Assembly (NCBI RefSeq): GCF_019754945.1
Contig: NZ_JAEUWU010000001.1
Coordinates: forward strand, 310,001 to 374,000
Length of the DNA stretch: 64,000 bases
Reading direction: 5' to 3'
From: Corynebacterium pseudokroppenstedtii
Lineage (GTDB): Bacteria; Actinomycetota; Actinomycetes; Mycobacteriales; Mycobacteriaceae
This document shows, piece after piece, positions 48,375 to 58,024 of the stretch. Position 1 is the stretch's first letter; each line of letters opens with the position of its first letter. A program made the translations under genes and the position numbers. The notes beneath the pieces are model-generated. The model did no database searches. It saw only the letters and a program-made list of their open reading frames with translations, and was not told the DNA's origin.

Positions 48375-48380
48375 TACGCT
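48375..48380 (+). promoter_or_regulatory. -10 element of ribF, leaderless start
   Basis: TACGCT ends 6 bases before GTG 48387 and lies inside the longer frame from 48369. This argues for the shorter protein. Confidence 0.45.
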
Positions 48381-48386
48381 ATTCAC

Positions 48387-49352
48387 GTGGATATTTGGCA
48401 CGGGTTGGATAACATACCGCAGTCCCTCGACGCGTCCGTCGTCACTATTGGTGTGTTCGATGGTGTTCATCGTGGGCATCGTCGGCTTATCGGTACTGCT
48501 GTCCGTCGTGCTCGTGAACTAGATGTTCCCTGCGTGTTGATGACATTCGAACCCCACCCGGTCAAGGTGTTCGCACCGGAACGTACCCCACGACTCTTGG
48601 GGAGTCTGAAGGACCGTCAAGCGATGGCGGAAGAGCTGGGCGTGGACTACTTCCTGACCGTTGATTTCACGCGGAGCTTGGCCGCCTTGAGCCCCACTGA
48701 GTACATCGAGCAGGTGCTTGTCCATCAGCTTCATGCCAAAGCCATCGTGGTTGGCGAGAACTTCACCTTTGGTCACAAAGCGGCAGGGACGTCTCAGACA
48801 CTGGAAACCGAGGGGCCTCGGTATGGCTGCGATGTGGACATCGTCCCGCTCTTGAGCGAGGACGGCCATACGATTTCCTCGACATTCATTCGCTCTCAAC
48901 TCGATCAAGGGCATGTTGACGAGGCCGCGTGGGCTCTCGGGCGCCCATATTCCGTCTATGGCGAGGTCGAGCACGGCGCCGGGCGCGGTGGCCGAGAACT
49001 GGGCTACCCCACGGCCAATCTCTATATCAGCCCGGAGCGCGCGCTGCCTGCAGATGGCGTCTATGCCGGCTGGTTCACAATTGATCCTGGTGAGACCGTC
49101 GATGGAGACATGGAGCCGGGAGTCCGGTATCCGACCGCCATTTCTGTGGGTATGAACCCGACATTTAACGACGATCGTCGGTCGGTTGAGTCTTTTGTGC
49201 TGGATAGGCACGCGGATTTGTACGGGCTGTATGCGACGGTCGAGTTCATTGGTTACGTCCGGGGTATGGAAACATTTTCGGGTGTTGACGAGCTCCTTGC
49301 TGCCATGCACCGCGACGTTGACGCGGTACGGGCGATGACGGCTCGTAAATAG
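48387..49352 (+). CDS. ribF: Bifunctional riboflavin kinase/FMN adenylyltransferase
   Basis: Makes FMN and FAD from riboflavin. The N-terminal nucleotidyltransferase domain has TIGVFDGVHRGHRRLI (the HxGH-like site) and FGHKAAG; the C-terminal flavokinase has GRGGRELGYPTANLY and YPTAISVGMNPTF. GTG 48387, giving DIWHGLDNIP, agrees with the -10 box and with the family N-terminus; GTG 48369 is the longer alternative. 321 residues. It precedes rpsO, the conserved order. Confidence 0.95.
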   Translation: MDIWHGLDNIPQSLDASVVTIGVFDGVHRGHRRLIGTAVRRARELDVPCVLMTFEPHPVKVFAPERTPRLLGSLKDRQAMAEELGVDYFLTVDFTRSLAALSPTEYIEQVLVHQLHAKAIVVGENFTFGHKAAGTSQTLETEGPRYGCDVDIVPLLSEDGHTISSTFIRSQLDQGHVDEAAWALGRPYSVYGEVEHGAGRGGRELGYPTANLYISPERALPADGVYAGWFTIDPGETVDGDMEPGVRYPTAISVGMNPTFNDDRRSVESFVLDRHADLYGLYATVEFIGYVRGMETFSGVDELLAAMHRDVDAVRAMTARK

Positions 49353-49476
49353 GCTCGGAAAACTGGAGCAAGAGTCCGGCGCTTCAGTATTCCTCGGTTT
49401 TGTATTCCCGTGGTTTGGGCCCTGTCAGATGGTATTTCGGGTCCATTCCGAACATGTGGTAGCCTCGTCCGAGTAT

Positions 49477-49498
49477 CAACTGCGGTCCGTTGCAGTTG
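49477..49498 (+). promoter_or_regulatory. Hairpin in the rpsO leader
   Basis: CAACTGC and GCAGTTG form a perfect 7-bp stem with an 8-base loop, 70 bases before rpsO. A second short stem (GTGCC/GGCAC) follows near 49507-49523. S15 is known to repress its own mRNA in several phyla through such structures. Confidence 0.4.
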
Positions 49499-49569
49499 TG
49501 AAAGCTGTGCCTCTTTGCGGCACGGCGCATACGGACTGAAATAACGACCTCAATTTTAGGAGTTTTCCT

Positions 49570-49839
49570 ATGGCTTTGTCCGCTGCAAAGAAAAAAGAAA
49601 TCCTTTCCGAGTTCGGTCTTCATGAGACCGACACCGGTTCAACCGAGGCTCAGGTTGCCTTGTTGACCGAGCGCATTCGTCAGCTGACGGAGCACCTTCG
49701 TGAGCACAAGCACGATCACCACTCACGTCGTGGCCTTATGCTCTTGGTCGGTCGTCGTAAGCGTCTGTTGAAGTACTTGGCTGCTAACAACGTCGATCGT
49801 TACCGTAACCTGATTGCTCGTTTGGGCCTCCGCCGTTAA
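49570..49839 (+). CDS. rpsO: 30S ribosomal protein S15
   Basis: 89 residues with the full S15 fold: [43 protein letters not shown] and [21 protein letters not shown]. It binds 16S rRNA early in 30S assembly. A TTAGGAG ribosome-binding site precedes the ATG, and a terminator follows 20 bases after the stop. pnp is next but has its own upstream region. Confidence 0.98.
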   Translation: MALSAAKKKEILSEFGLHETDTGSTEAQVALLTERIRQLTEHLREHKHDHHSRRGLMLLVGRRKRLLKYLAANNVDRYRNLIARLGLRR

Positions 49840-49858
49840 TTACGGCGTCGGCCATTCT

Positions 49859-49896
49859 GACTCGGTTCTGCACAGTGCGGCGGGGCCGAGTTTTTC
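49859..49896 (+). terminator. Rho-independent terminator of rpsO
   Basis: ACTCGG (49860-49865) pairs with CCGAGT (49886-49891) and TTTTT follows directly. Confidence 0.8.
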
Positions 49897-50114
49897 ATAT
49901 CTGGAGCTCGTCGGCGGTGCTCGGACATGATTGTGGTATCGGTAATGAAGCCTCCCGTAGAGGTAGCTCGGCGTGTTCATACCCCGTTGTCCTGCTCTTC
50001 CAGGTTTCACCTGCTAAGATGAGGTCGCCTGAAGATATATGAAGAAGAGATTTCTCGTTGGCGACACCGATGATCGCCCGGGGCACCCATAGAGAAGGAC
50101 GGATTCCCCCTTTT

Positions 50115-52397
50115 ATGACCAATAATCACTCCGTTTTTTATGACGAAGAGTTTGGCACCCATTCTGTCGAAGCCACGATTGACAATGGCGACTTCGGCTC
50201 ACGTACTATTCGATTAGAGACCGGACAACTAGCTCGCCAGGCAAATGGCTCCGTCGTCGCGTATCTCGACGAAGACACCATGATGTTGTCGACGACGACC
50301 GCATCATCCAAACCCCGCGAGGGCTTCGATTTCTTCCCGTTGACTGTTGATGTGGAAGAGCGCATGTACGCCGCTGGCCGTATTCCTGGCTCTTTCTTCC
50401 GCCGGGAAGGCCGCCCAGGCACCGACGCTATTTTGGCGTGCCGCCTGATCGACCGCCCGTTGCGCCCCACCTTCGTGAAAGGGCTGCGCAACGAGGTCCA
50501 GGTCATCGTCACCGTGATGTCCTTGGACCCCAAAGACATGTACGACGTCGTCGCGATCAACGCGGCGTCGGCGTCGACCCAGCTTTCGGGCTTGCCCGTG
50601 TCGGGCCCGGTCGGTGGCGTGAGAATGGCTCTCATCGTCGACGACGATCATGAGGATGGTCAGTGGGTTGCATTCCCCACCCGCGAACAGCACGAGTCCG
50701 CGTTGTTTGAGATGGTCGTTGCCGGCCGTTTGACCGACGAACAGGTCCCGGAGAAGCCACGCAAGGGACGTCGTCGCGGTCGCAAGTCGAGTCCCCGGAA
50801 GAAGACCGACAATGTTGCGATCATGATGGTGGAAGCGGGAGCGACGGAAACCGTCGTCGAGCGTGTCAATGATGGTGCGCCTGCACCCACCGAGTCCGTC
50901 GTCGCGGAGGGAATTGAGGCAGCAAAGCCGTTCATTGCTGAACTATGTGGCGCTCAGCAGGCTCTTCGTCAGGCTGTGGATCCGGAGACCGAGGAATTTC
51001 CTCTGTTCCCGCCCTATGGTGCCGACGTTTTGGCCGCTGTCGATTCTGAGGCCAAAGGCCGCATCAGTGACATCATGTCCATTGCCGATAAGCAGGAGCG
51101 CGATGAAGCCCTCTCGTCGGACATGGATGACACGGTTGAGGCGTTGCTCGAAGAGTTCCCGGAGCGTGAAGCCGAGATCCGTGCTGCTCATAACGCCGTG
51201 ACCAAAGAGGTCGTCCGGTCGCGTATTTTGGCCGACGGCTTCCGCATCGATGGTCGTGGCGTCGAGGATATTCGAGATCTCGATGTTGAGGTCGATCTTG
51301 TTCCTCGTGCCCACGGCTCGTCACTGTTCCAGCGTGGTGAAACGCAGATCCTCGGCGTAACGACGCTGGACACGCTGAAGATGGAGCAGCAGGTTGACTC
51401 CTTGGGCCCTGTTGATCACCGTCGCTACATCCACCACTACAACTTCCCGCCGTATTCCACCGGTGAGACGGGCCGTGTTGGTTCCCCGAAGCGTCGTGAG
51501 ATTGGGCATGGTGCGTTGGCAGAACGTGCTCTGAAGCCGATGATCCCGTCGCGCGATGACTTCCCGTACACCATCCGTCAGGTTTCAGAGGCATTGGGCT
51601 CTAACGGTTCCACCTCAATGGGGTCGGTGTGCGCGTCGACGTTGTCCCTGTACAACGCTGGTGTTCCGCTGAAGGCTCCGGTCGCAGGTATCGCAATGGG
51701 CCTGGTGTCCGGCGAAGTCAAGGGGAAGATGACATACGTCACCCTCACGGACATCTTGGGTGCTGAAGATGCGTTCGGCGATATGGACTTCAAGGTCGCG
51801 GGCACGGAAGACTTCATTACCGCACTCCAGCTGGATACCAAGCTCGACGGCATTCCGTCGGATGTTCTTGCCGGCGCGCTGAAGCAGGCTCGCGAGGCTC
51901 GGCTCGAGATCCTCAACACGATGGCTGAGGTTATTGATGAGCCCGACCCGATGAGTGACTATGCACCGCGCATCACGACGATCTCTGTGCCGGTCTCGAA
52001 GATCGGTGAAGTGATCGGCCCGAAGGGCAAGAACATTAACCAGATCACGGAAGATACCGGTGCCCGTGTGTCCATCGAGGACGACGGTACTGTGTTCATT
52101 TCCGCAACCTCCGGTGGCTCCGCTGATGCTGCGGTCGACCGGATTAACGAGATTGCCAATCCTCAATTGCCGAAGGTAGGGGAGCGATTCTTGGGCACTG
52201 TGGTGAAGACCACGGCATTCGGGGCGTTCGTGTCAATCCTTCCCAACCGAGATGGGCTCGTGCACATCTCGAAGCTCGGTGGCAAGAAACGCATCGAGAA
52301 GGTCGAGGACGTCGTCAACGTCGGCGACAAACTCGAGGTCGAGATCGCCGATATCGACAACCGCGGGAAGATCTCGCTGGTTCCCGTCGACGACTAA
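50115..52397 (+). CDS. pnp: Polyribonucleotide nucleotidyltransferase (PNPase/GpsI)
   Basis: Phosphorolytic 3'-5' exoribonuclease. Two RNase PH domains (about 20-160 and 360-560), then a KH domain ([18 protein letters not shown]) and a C-terminal S1 domain ([20 protein letters not shown]) are present. [10 protein letters not shown] and [23 protein letters not shown] are catalytic-region motifs. A strongly basic insert [15 protein letters not shown] lies at about 214-230. ATG 50115 has GAAGGA upstream; 50058 is an unneeded extension. 760 residues. Confidence 0.97.
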   Translation: MTNNHSVFYDEEFGTHSVEATIDNGDFGSRTIRLETGQLARQANGSVVAYLDEDTMMLSTTTASSKPREGFDFFPLTVDVEERMYAAGRIPGSFFRREGRPGTDAILACRLIDRPLRPTFVKGLRNEVQVIVTVMSLDPKDMYDVVAINAASASTQLSGLPVSGPVGGVRMALIVDDDHEDGQWVAFPTREQHESALFEMVVAGRLTDEQVPEKPRKGRRRGRKSSPRKKTDNVAIMMVEAGATETVVERVNDGAPAPTESVVAEGIEAAKPFIAELCGAQQALRQAVDPETEEFPLFPPYGADVLAAVDSEAKGRISDIMSIADKQERDEALSSDMDDTVEALLEEFPEREAEIRAAHNAVTKEVVRSRILADGFRIDGRGVEDIRDLDVEVDLVPRAHGSSLFQRGETQILGVTTLDTLKMEQQVDSLGPVDHRRYIHHYNFPPYSTGETGRVGSPKRREIGHGALAERALKPMIPSRDDFPYTIRQVSEALGSNGSTSMGSVCASTLSLYNAGVPLKAPVAGIAMGLVSGEVKGKMTYVTLTDILGAEDAFGDMDFKVAGTEDFITALQLDTKLDGIPSDVLAGALKQAREARLEILNTMAEVIDEPDPMSDYAPRITTISVPVSKIGEVIGPKGKNINQITEDTGARVSIEDDGTVFISATSGGSADAAVDRINEIANPQLPKVGERFLGTVVKTTAFGAFVSILPNRDGLVHISKLGGKKRIEKVEDVVNVGDKLEVEIADIDNRGKISLVPVDD

Positions 52398-52472
52398 TTT
52401 TGGCTAATAACCGCTCTGGGATAACCAGAGTGGGTCGCCTTTAATGGGTCCTCCCATGTACTTTCCAGCTTC

Positions 52473-52502
52473 TTGTTAAGGCTCGGCTAACGGTTATACA
52501 CT
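52473..52502 (+). promoter_or_regulatory. Promoter of the ywiC-like gene, leaderless start
   Basis: TTGTTA (52473-52478) and TACACT (52497-52502; overlapping TATACA at 52495) form a promoter. The ATG at 52510 follows after 7 bases with no ribosome-binding site. Confidence 0.55.
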
Positions 52503-52509
52503 AATTCGC

Positions 52510-53382
52510 ATGGCACGTGCAGTTAGTCCCTGGGTACCTAACCAACATGGGGCGTGGGCAATGCTTCTGCTTCCCATCATCATGGGAATGGGCTTAGGCA
52601 TTTGTACTTTGGTGAATGACTCATCATCGGCCGGTGCAGTGATCATGGGGGTAGCCCGGTCGGTGGTGTTATTAATAGCCTGGGTCGTCGCCTATTTTGC
52701 GTTTTTCGCGTGGGGGCTCTGGGTTAAGATACCGCCATCGCGGAACGGCCAGTCATCCGAGCGTAAACAGAAGGCTTTTGTAGCGACGGCTACGTATTGC
52801 GCAATTACGCTCGTGGCAGCGCTCATTACTGTGGTGCTTCGTCCGAGCCTGTTGCTGTGGGCACCTGTGTTCGCCATTGTTATGGGTGTTGCTCTGTGGG
52901 AAGTCGTCAGAAAACGCCCTCGTTCTTTGCTTTCAGGTATAGCGACGGTGGTTGCGTCCGTTTTAATGGTTCCCGTGGCCGACCACACGATCCGGGGGAG
53001 TATTAACGGAATCGCGTGGTGGTGGGCACTCATGTTGGGCATCTACTTCACGGGCACGATTATTTATGTCAAAACGATGATTCGTGAGCGCAACAACCCG
53101 CGCTATTTGACGTTTAGTGTCGGATATCACGCGGTATTTGTTCTTATTTCCCTTGTGTTTGCTGTCTTAGCTTCATGTGGGGTTGTCACAGGATTCTCGC
53201 CCTATACAGGTCTGTGGTGGACCGTGGGAACCTGGTTGCTTGTAGTCGCGGCCGCCATATCACTGTTTCGCAGTTGGGCAGTACCCCACTCGGCGCACAA
53301 TGGTGGGAAGTGGACGCCAAAGCGGGTCGGGAAGACTGAGCAGCTCGTTACCCTTGGTGTCGGCATAGCACTCGTACTGTAG
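52510..53382 (+). CDS. YwiC-like membrane protein
   Basis: A 290-residue protein with about eight membrane segments. It begins WVPNQHGAWAMLLLPIIMG, the YwiC-like family signature (NQHGAWAML), and has a charged loop with WVKIPPSRNGQSSERKQK after the second or third helix. In other bacteria the family is linked loosely to nitrate/anaerobic loci or polyprenyl-transferase-like folds; the function is unknown. It converges on the ABC transporter operon. Confidence 0.8.
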   Translation: MARAVSPWVPNQHGAWAMLLLPIIMGMGLGICTLVNDSSSAGAVIMGVARSVVLLIAWVVAYFAFFAWGLWVKIPPSRNGQSSERKQKAFVATATYCAITLVAALITVVLRPSLLLWAPVFAIVMGVALWEVVRKRPRSLLSGIATVVASVLMVPVADHTIRGSINGIAWWWALMLGIYFTGTIIYVKTMIRERNNPRYLTFSVGYHAVFVLISLVFAVLASCGVVTGFSPYTGLWWTVGTWLLVVAAAISLFRSWAVPHSAHNGGKWTPKRVGKTEQLVTLGVGIALVL

Positions 53383-53427
53383 GGGTTAGCTTCGCACAGG
53401 CCCCAGCACGGGTCCTACCGCGAGCCC

Positions 53428-55158
53428 CTACTTCTTCTTCCAACCGATGTCCTGCAGTTTGACACTGCCGAAGAACTTAGGGCCGAAGTTAACGAGGTCC
53501 GGATTAGCTGCAGTAATGGATGGCCCATTGGTCACCGGCATAATCCCGTACCGCGCGAACGCCTCTTTTTCGAGTTCATTGGCCCGACGGATTTGTTCAT
53601 CTTCGGTGGGAAGTTTCTGCAGCTCATTAATCTTTTCATCCATCTCTGCGGTACCAGTTCCGGATCGATTCAGCTGAGAATCAGAGGCATAGGTCTGCTG
53701 GAAATACGCGACGCCATACGGGTCCGACTGGCTAAATCCCATCGGGAACATGTCGAAGTCACGACGCGTAACAACGTCGGAAAACTCCGAGCTTGGCCGT
53801 TCCTGGATCGATAGCTGCACACCGATATCGGACATCATCTTTTGTGTTGCTTGGGCCGTTGCCCGAGAGAGGCTGTCATCGCCAAGCAGCACATATTTCA
53901 GCTGCAGTTTCTTACCGTCTTTCCTCCGGACACCGTCGGACCCAGGTTTCCACCCATCCTGTTCGAGTATCTGTTGTGCTTCGTCTTTATTGAACTTCAC
54001 GACGGCACCGAAGTTGTCGTCATATCCCTTCTGACGGCTGAAGAGCTGGAACGAACCAGGCAGTTTCTCCGAGTACCCCATGCCGTTGAACCTGATGGTC
54101 GCGAGCTGTGACCGATCAATTCCCGTCATGACCGCCTTACGCACATTAATGTCGGAGAGAATATCTGACTTCGCATTGAGAGTGATCAGCGATGTAAACG
54201 GTGCGGCCCCGGTACGAATGTCGACAAGTTTGCCCATCTTTTCTGCGGTTTTGAGCCGCTCACGGCTACCCACCGAGGTAGCGTCGATTTCACCGGCACG
54301 CAAGGCATTGATCGAGGCCTGTGGTTCCATTTGCCGGAACGTAATGGAATCGAGTTTTCCTTTATCGCCCCACCACTTATCGTTCCGTTTAAAGACGACT
54401 TCGCCTTTTTTAAAGTTGACGTGGTCAACGGTATAGGGCCCAGCGCCCCATTCCGGATGCAGAGCGCTTTTATATGCGTTATTGAACTTCTTCGCATCCG
54501 AAACTTGTGGGGGAAGCAGGATGTTGAATAGTCCTTTCCACCAGGGATAAACCTGGGAGAACGTCACTACTGCTTGTTTATCATTCTCGCCGGGGGTAAC
54601 AGATTCGATGAGCTTGTATCCGTCGGTGGAGGAGGGGATGTAATCCTCATCAGTCCCGTTGTTTGCTTTCCACGTGTTTTCAAAGGCGCGCCAGTCAATC
54701 GGTGTGCCGTCGTTGTACACAGCACGCGGATTGATGGTGTAGGTCAGAACCGTCTTGCCAGAACTTGTGTCTTCCTTGATATCAGTCACATAGTCATGGT
54801 TCGGAGAGAACTCACCACGCGGGGTGTACATAGCCAATTGAGGGTTGTAATACGACCATATCGTGGTGGTGTACGCGGTACCGTCACCATGGAAAGGATT
54901 CTCTTGGGTCGTTAATTCGTCAATAGCTAAATTGAGATGACCACCATCTTTTATTTGGTCTCGGCTCGTCGGTTTGTAGTCGGCAATTTGGTCATATCCT
55001 CGGTTAGAGCCGTCAGCGTCATCGTTATAACCGCAGGCAGTCAGGGACATGCTTGATGTCGAAACAATCACGACGAGGGCCATGATGACCTTCGCGCGCA
55101 CGCGCCGGCGTGCGTGTCGAACGGAGTGCCGCAGAGGCGCGAGTAAGGGGACGTTCAC
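53428..55158 (-). CDS. Peptide/oligopeptide ABC transporter substrate-binding lipoprotein
   Basis: Family 5 solute-binding protein, the extracytoplasmic receptor of the neighbouring transporter. A signal peptide ends in the lipobox LTAC. GGHLNLAIDELTTQENPFH, VLTYTINPRAVYNDGTPIDW and TEDEQIRRANELEKEAF are family blocks. GTG 55158 is chosen because GGAAGG lies 8 bases upstream; the frame is open to 55230. 576 residues. It is the last gene of the operon, 71 bases after the ATPase gene. Substrate is inferred as peptides. Confidence 0.9.
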   Translation of the reverse strand: MNVPLLAPLRHSVRHARRRVRAKVIMALVVIVSTSSMSLTACGYNDDADGSNRGYDQIADYKPTSRDQIKDGGHLNLAIDELTTQENPFHGDGTAYTTTIWSYYNPQLAMYTPRGEFSPNHDYVTDIKEDTSSGKTVLTYTINPRAVYNDGTPIDWRAFENTWKANNGTDEDYIPSSTDGYKLIESVTPGENDKQAVVTFSQVYPWWKGLFNILLPPQVSDAKKFNNAYKSALHPEWGAGPYTVDHVNFKKGEVVFKRNDKWWGDKGKLDSITFRQMEPQASINALRAGEIDATSVGSRERLKTAEKMGKLVDIRTGAAPFTSLITLNAKSDILSDINVRKAVMTGIDRSQLATIRFNGMGYSEKLPGSFQLFSRQKGYDDNFGAVVKFNKDEAQQILEQDGWKPGSDGVRRKDGKKLQLKYVLLGDDSLSRATAQATQKMMSDIGVQLSIQERPSSEFSDVVTRRDFDMFPMGFSQSDPYGVAYFQQTYASDSQLNRSGTGTAEMDEKINELQKLPTEDEQIRRANELEKEAFARYGIMPVTNGPSITAANPDLVNFGPKFFGSVKLQDIGWKKK

Positions 55159-55229
55159 GGTTTTACCTTCCGACGAAGATGTGGCGGGTTGATGGATCAC
55201 TCGATCACGATGCATGGCCACGACACTCA

Positions 55230-57167
55230 CTACTTGGCATCCACAGTGTGGACGGCCCGGTCGTGCGCTGCGTGCGGATCCGGAATCGGGATAGCAGCCA
55301 ACAGCTTTTTCGTATATGGGTGCTGGGGGTTGTCGAAAATGTCATCGGTATTTCCCTGTTCGACGAACTCTCCTTGGTACATCACCGCGACACGATCGCT
55401 GATATGTCGAACGACGGACAGATCGTGGGCGACGAACAGGTAGGAAAGTCCTAGTCGACGCTTGAGGTCGTCGAGAAGGTTGATCATCCCGGCTTGAATC
55501 GAAACGTCGAGGGCCGATACCGGTTCGTCCAGCACGATGAGCGCAGGATTTGTTGCCAGAGCACGGGCAAGACCAATGCGCTGCCGCTGACCACCAGAGA
55601 ACGCACTGGGGAAGCGGTCGATATGTGCTGCGTTGAGGCCAACAAGCTTCATCAACTCGGTCACGCGCTCGTTAACGTCCCCGTCGAAACCAAGACTCTT
55701 TAATGGCTCGGTAATGATCTCGCGCACCGTCATGCGCGGGTTGAGAGAACCCATAGGGTCCTGGAAGACGATCTGAATATTCTGGCGAGCCTTCAGGCGT
55801 GACTTCCGAGTGAAACGAGCCGCGGATTCTCCGCACAGTTCGATCGCAGTTCCTTCAGGCGGATTCAGATCCATGATCTCTAAGAGTGTGGTTGTTTTAC
55901 CGGATCCCGATTCACCGACGATCGCAAAGCATTCGCCTTGTTTAATATCGATATCGACGCCCCGAACAGCGTGAACCGTACCCACTCGGCGCTTAACGAG
56001 GGCACCTTTGAGTAACGGGAACTCCTTGCGGAGGTTCGTCACAGACAACACTGTCGACCGTTCGTTCCGTGGCGTTCCGGCGAGAATGTCATCGGCGAGG
56101 ACAGGAGGCGGATACATCCTCGTATTGTCGATCATTTGATCAACAACTTCGTGGGAGCGGAAGCACGCTGTGTTGTGGTCGGGCTTATCGTCGAGGGGAA
56201 TCGCGAGAGGTTCTTTTTCCCGACACTTGTCGATAACGACGGGGCAGCGGGCCGCGAAGGGGCATCCTTGTGGGAGATCGATCAGCATCGGCGGGTGCCC
56301 AGGGATAGTGGGGAGCGCTCCTCCTGACTGCTTGTCCACACGAGGAGTCGACTCCAGCAGCCCAATCGTGTACGGCATCTTTGGGTTGTGAAAAATCGAC
56401 GACACATCGGCGCGTTCCACGGGGCGGCCGGCATACATGACAAGCACATCGTCGGCAGTTTCCGCGACGACGCCCATATCGTGTGTGATCATGATCGTCG
56501 CCGCGCCTGTTTCCCTCTGCGCCACCTTGATCAGGTCCAGAATCTGCGCCTGGACGGTGACATCCAAAGCGGTGGTGGGCTCGTCGGCAATAAGTATGCG
56601 CGGATTATTAGCGATCGCAATGGCGATGACGACGCGCTGCCGCATACCACCGGAGAACTCATGCGGAAAGGCTTTCACACGCTTGTGCGGTTCCGGAATA
56701 CCGACCATATCGAGTAGCTCAATAGCGCGCTTCCAGGCGTCGGACTTTGACATGGAGGAATGGCATTGAATGGCCTCAACGATTTGTTCACCGACGTTGA
56801 ACACAGGGGTGAGGGACGACAGCGGATCCTGGAAGATCATGCCGATGTCTTTCCCGCGGATGGCGCTCATGTCCTTATCGTTCATGCCGATGAGCTCGCG
56901 GCCGTCAAGTTTGATTGAGCCGGAAATCGCCGCCGAATCGGGCAAAAGCCCCATGACAGCTAGAGAAGTGACGGATTTACCCGATCCCGATTCGCCGACG
57001 ATCCCGAGCGTGCGTCCCGGGTAGAGGTCGAAATCAACGCCGCGGGCGGCGTGAACAGTTCCCGCCTCGGAGGGGAAACGAATGGTGAGTTCACGGACGG
57101 AGAGAATAGGTTTTTCAGCTTTTTCAGTCGACCGCGTCTGAGTAGATGACAACGCTTCAGATGTCAT
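55230..57167 (-). CDS. Dual ATP-binding subunit of a peptide ABC transporter (DppD-DppF fusion)
   Basis: Two complete ABC domains in one 645-residue chain. The first has Walker A GESGSGKS (about 58-65), signature FSGGMRQRV and Walker B ILIADEPTTALD. The second has GESGSGKT, FSGGQRQRI and LIVLDEPVSALD. An oligopeptide-type C-terminal extension with CPFAARCPVVIDKC, and a fourth Cys in NTACF, lies between them and may bind a metal cluster. A single chain replaces the usual DppD and DppF pair. It overlaps the permease gene by 4 bases. Confidence 0.92.
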   Translation of the reverse strand: MTSEALSSTQTRSTEKAEKPILSVRELTIRFPSEAGTVHAARGVDFDLYPGRTLGIVGESGSGKSVTSLAVMGLLPDSAAISGSIKLDGRELIGMNDKDMSAIRGKDIGMIFQDPLSSLTPVFNVGEQIVEAIQCHSSMSKSDAWKRAIELLDMVGIPEPHKRVKAFPHEFSGGMRQRVVIAIAIANNPRILIADEPTTALDVTVQAQILDLIKVAQRETGAATIMITHDMGVVAETADDVLVMYAGRPVERADVSSIFHNPKMPYTIGLLESTPRVDKQSGGALPTIPGHPPMLIDLPQGCPFAARCPVVIDKCREKEPLAIPLDDKPDHNTACFRSHEVVDQMIDNTRMYPPPVLADDILAGTPRNERSTVLSVTNLRKEFPLLKGALVKRRVGTVHAVRGVDIDIKQGECFAIVGESGSGKTTTLLEIMDLNPPEGTAIELCGESAARFTRKSRLKARQNIQIVFQDPMGSLNPRMTVREIITEPLKSLGFDGDVNERVTELMKLVGLNAAHIDRFPSAFSGGQRQRIGLARALATNPALIVLDEPVSALDVSIQAGMINLLDDLKRRLGLSYLFVAHDLSVVRHISDRVAVMYQGEFVEQGNTDDIFDNPQHPYTKKLLAAIPIPDPHAAHDRAVHTVDAK

Positions 57168-58024
57168 GAGACATGTCCTCCAGCAGCAGAATAGGGATCC
57201 AGAGCATCGCGCAGGCCGTCAGCGATAAACGCCATGGAAATTGTCAGGAGTGTAAGAATCAGGGCCGGGAAGTAGAACTGCCACGGTGATGCGTCGACGG
57301 CTCCGGTACCGACTGTTAACAAAGTGCCCAGGGACACGTCGGGGAGCTTCACTCCTAGCCCGAGGAATGACAAGCCGGTTTCTGTCATCACCGTCGCGGG
57401 AACTCCGAGTGCAAATTGAATAATTAAGAGCGAACCAATATTGGGAATAAGGTGCCTTATCACGATGCGGGGAGTGTTGACACCCATATATTGGGCTGCT
57501 TTGACATAGTCATTCTGTTTGACTGATAACGCCATGGACCAAATGACGCGGGCGGGATAAATCCATCCGAAAATGATCAGAACTAAGATCAATAGTTTCC
57601 AGTCTCCACCCGAACCAGACACTAATAAAGCAATGATCAAGAAGGAGGGAATGGCCAACATAAAGTGGATGAAGGTCAAAATGATCTTTTCCGCGATGCC
57701 ACCCAAGAGTGCCGCGATACATCCGATGAGTGCGGAGAGAATAGACACACCGAGGGAGACTGTCACAGCGATAATGAGTGACCGTCCTAACCCGTGGATT
57801 GTCTGGGCGAAGAGGTCATTTCCTGAGTCTGAGGTCCCAAACCAGTGTTCAGCGCTGGGGGAAGAGGCAAGGTGGAGAAAATCCGGTTCCTCATAACTCC
57901 ACTTCGAAATATATGGTCCAAAGATCGAAGCGAAAACCAAAATAAGAAAACCCACGACGCCGATAAGGGCCAGTTTGTTTCGTGCGAAACGACGCGCGTA
58001 TAAGGCAGTTTTATGCTGAGCCAT
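57164..58024 (-). CDS. Peptide ABC transporter permease (DppC-like)
   Basis: A 286-residue inner-membrane permease with about six membrane segments. RRFARNKLALIGVVGFLILVF is the DppC-type start, HWFGTSDSGNDLFAQTIHGLGRSL is the family block, and the cytoplasmic EAA-like loop reads YVKAAQYMGVNTPRIVIRHLIPN. Its ATG follows the dppB-like stop with no gap (TAA-ATG), and its end overlaps the ATPase gene by 4 bases. It is intact. Confidence 0.92.
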   Translation of the reverse strand: MAQHKTALYARRFARNKLALIGVVGFLILVFASIFGPYISKWSYEEPDFLHLASSPSAEHWFGTSDSGNDLFAQTIHGLGRSLIIAVTVSLGVSILSALIGCIAALLGGIAEKIILTFIHFMLAIPSFLIIALLVSGSGGDWKLLILVLIIFGWIYPARVIWSMALSVKQNDYVKAAQYMGVNTPRIVIRHLIPNIGSLLIIQFALGVPATVMTETGLSFLGLGVKLPDVSLGTLLTVGTGAVDASPWQFYFPALILTLLTISMAFIADGLRDALDPYSAAGGHVS

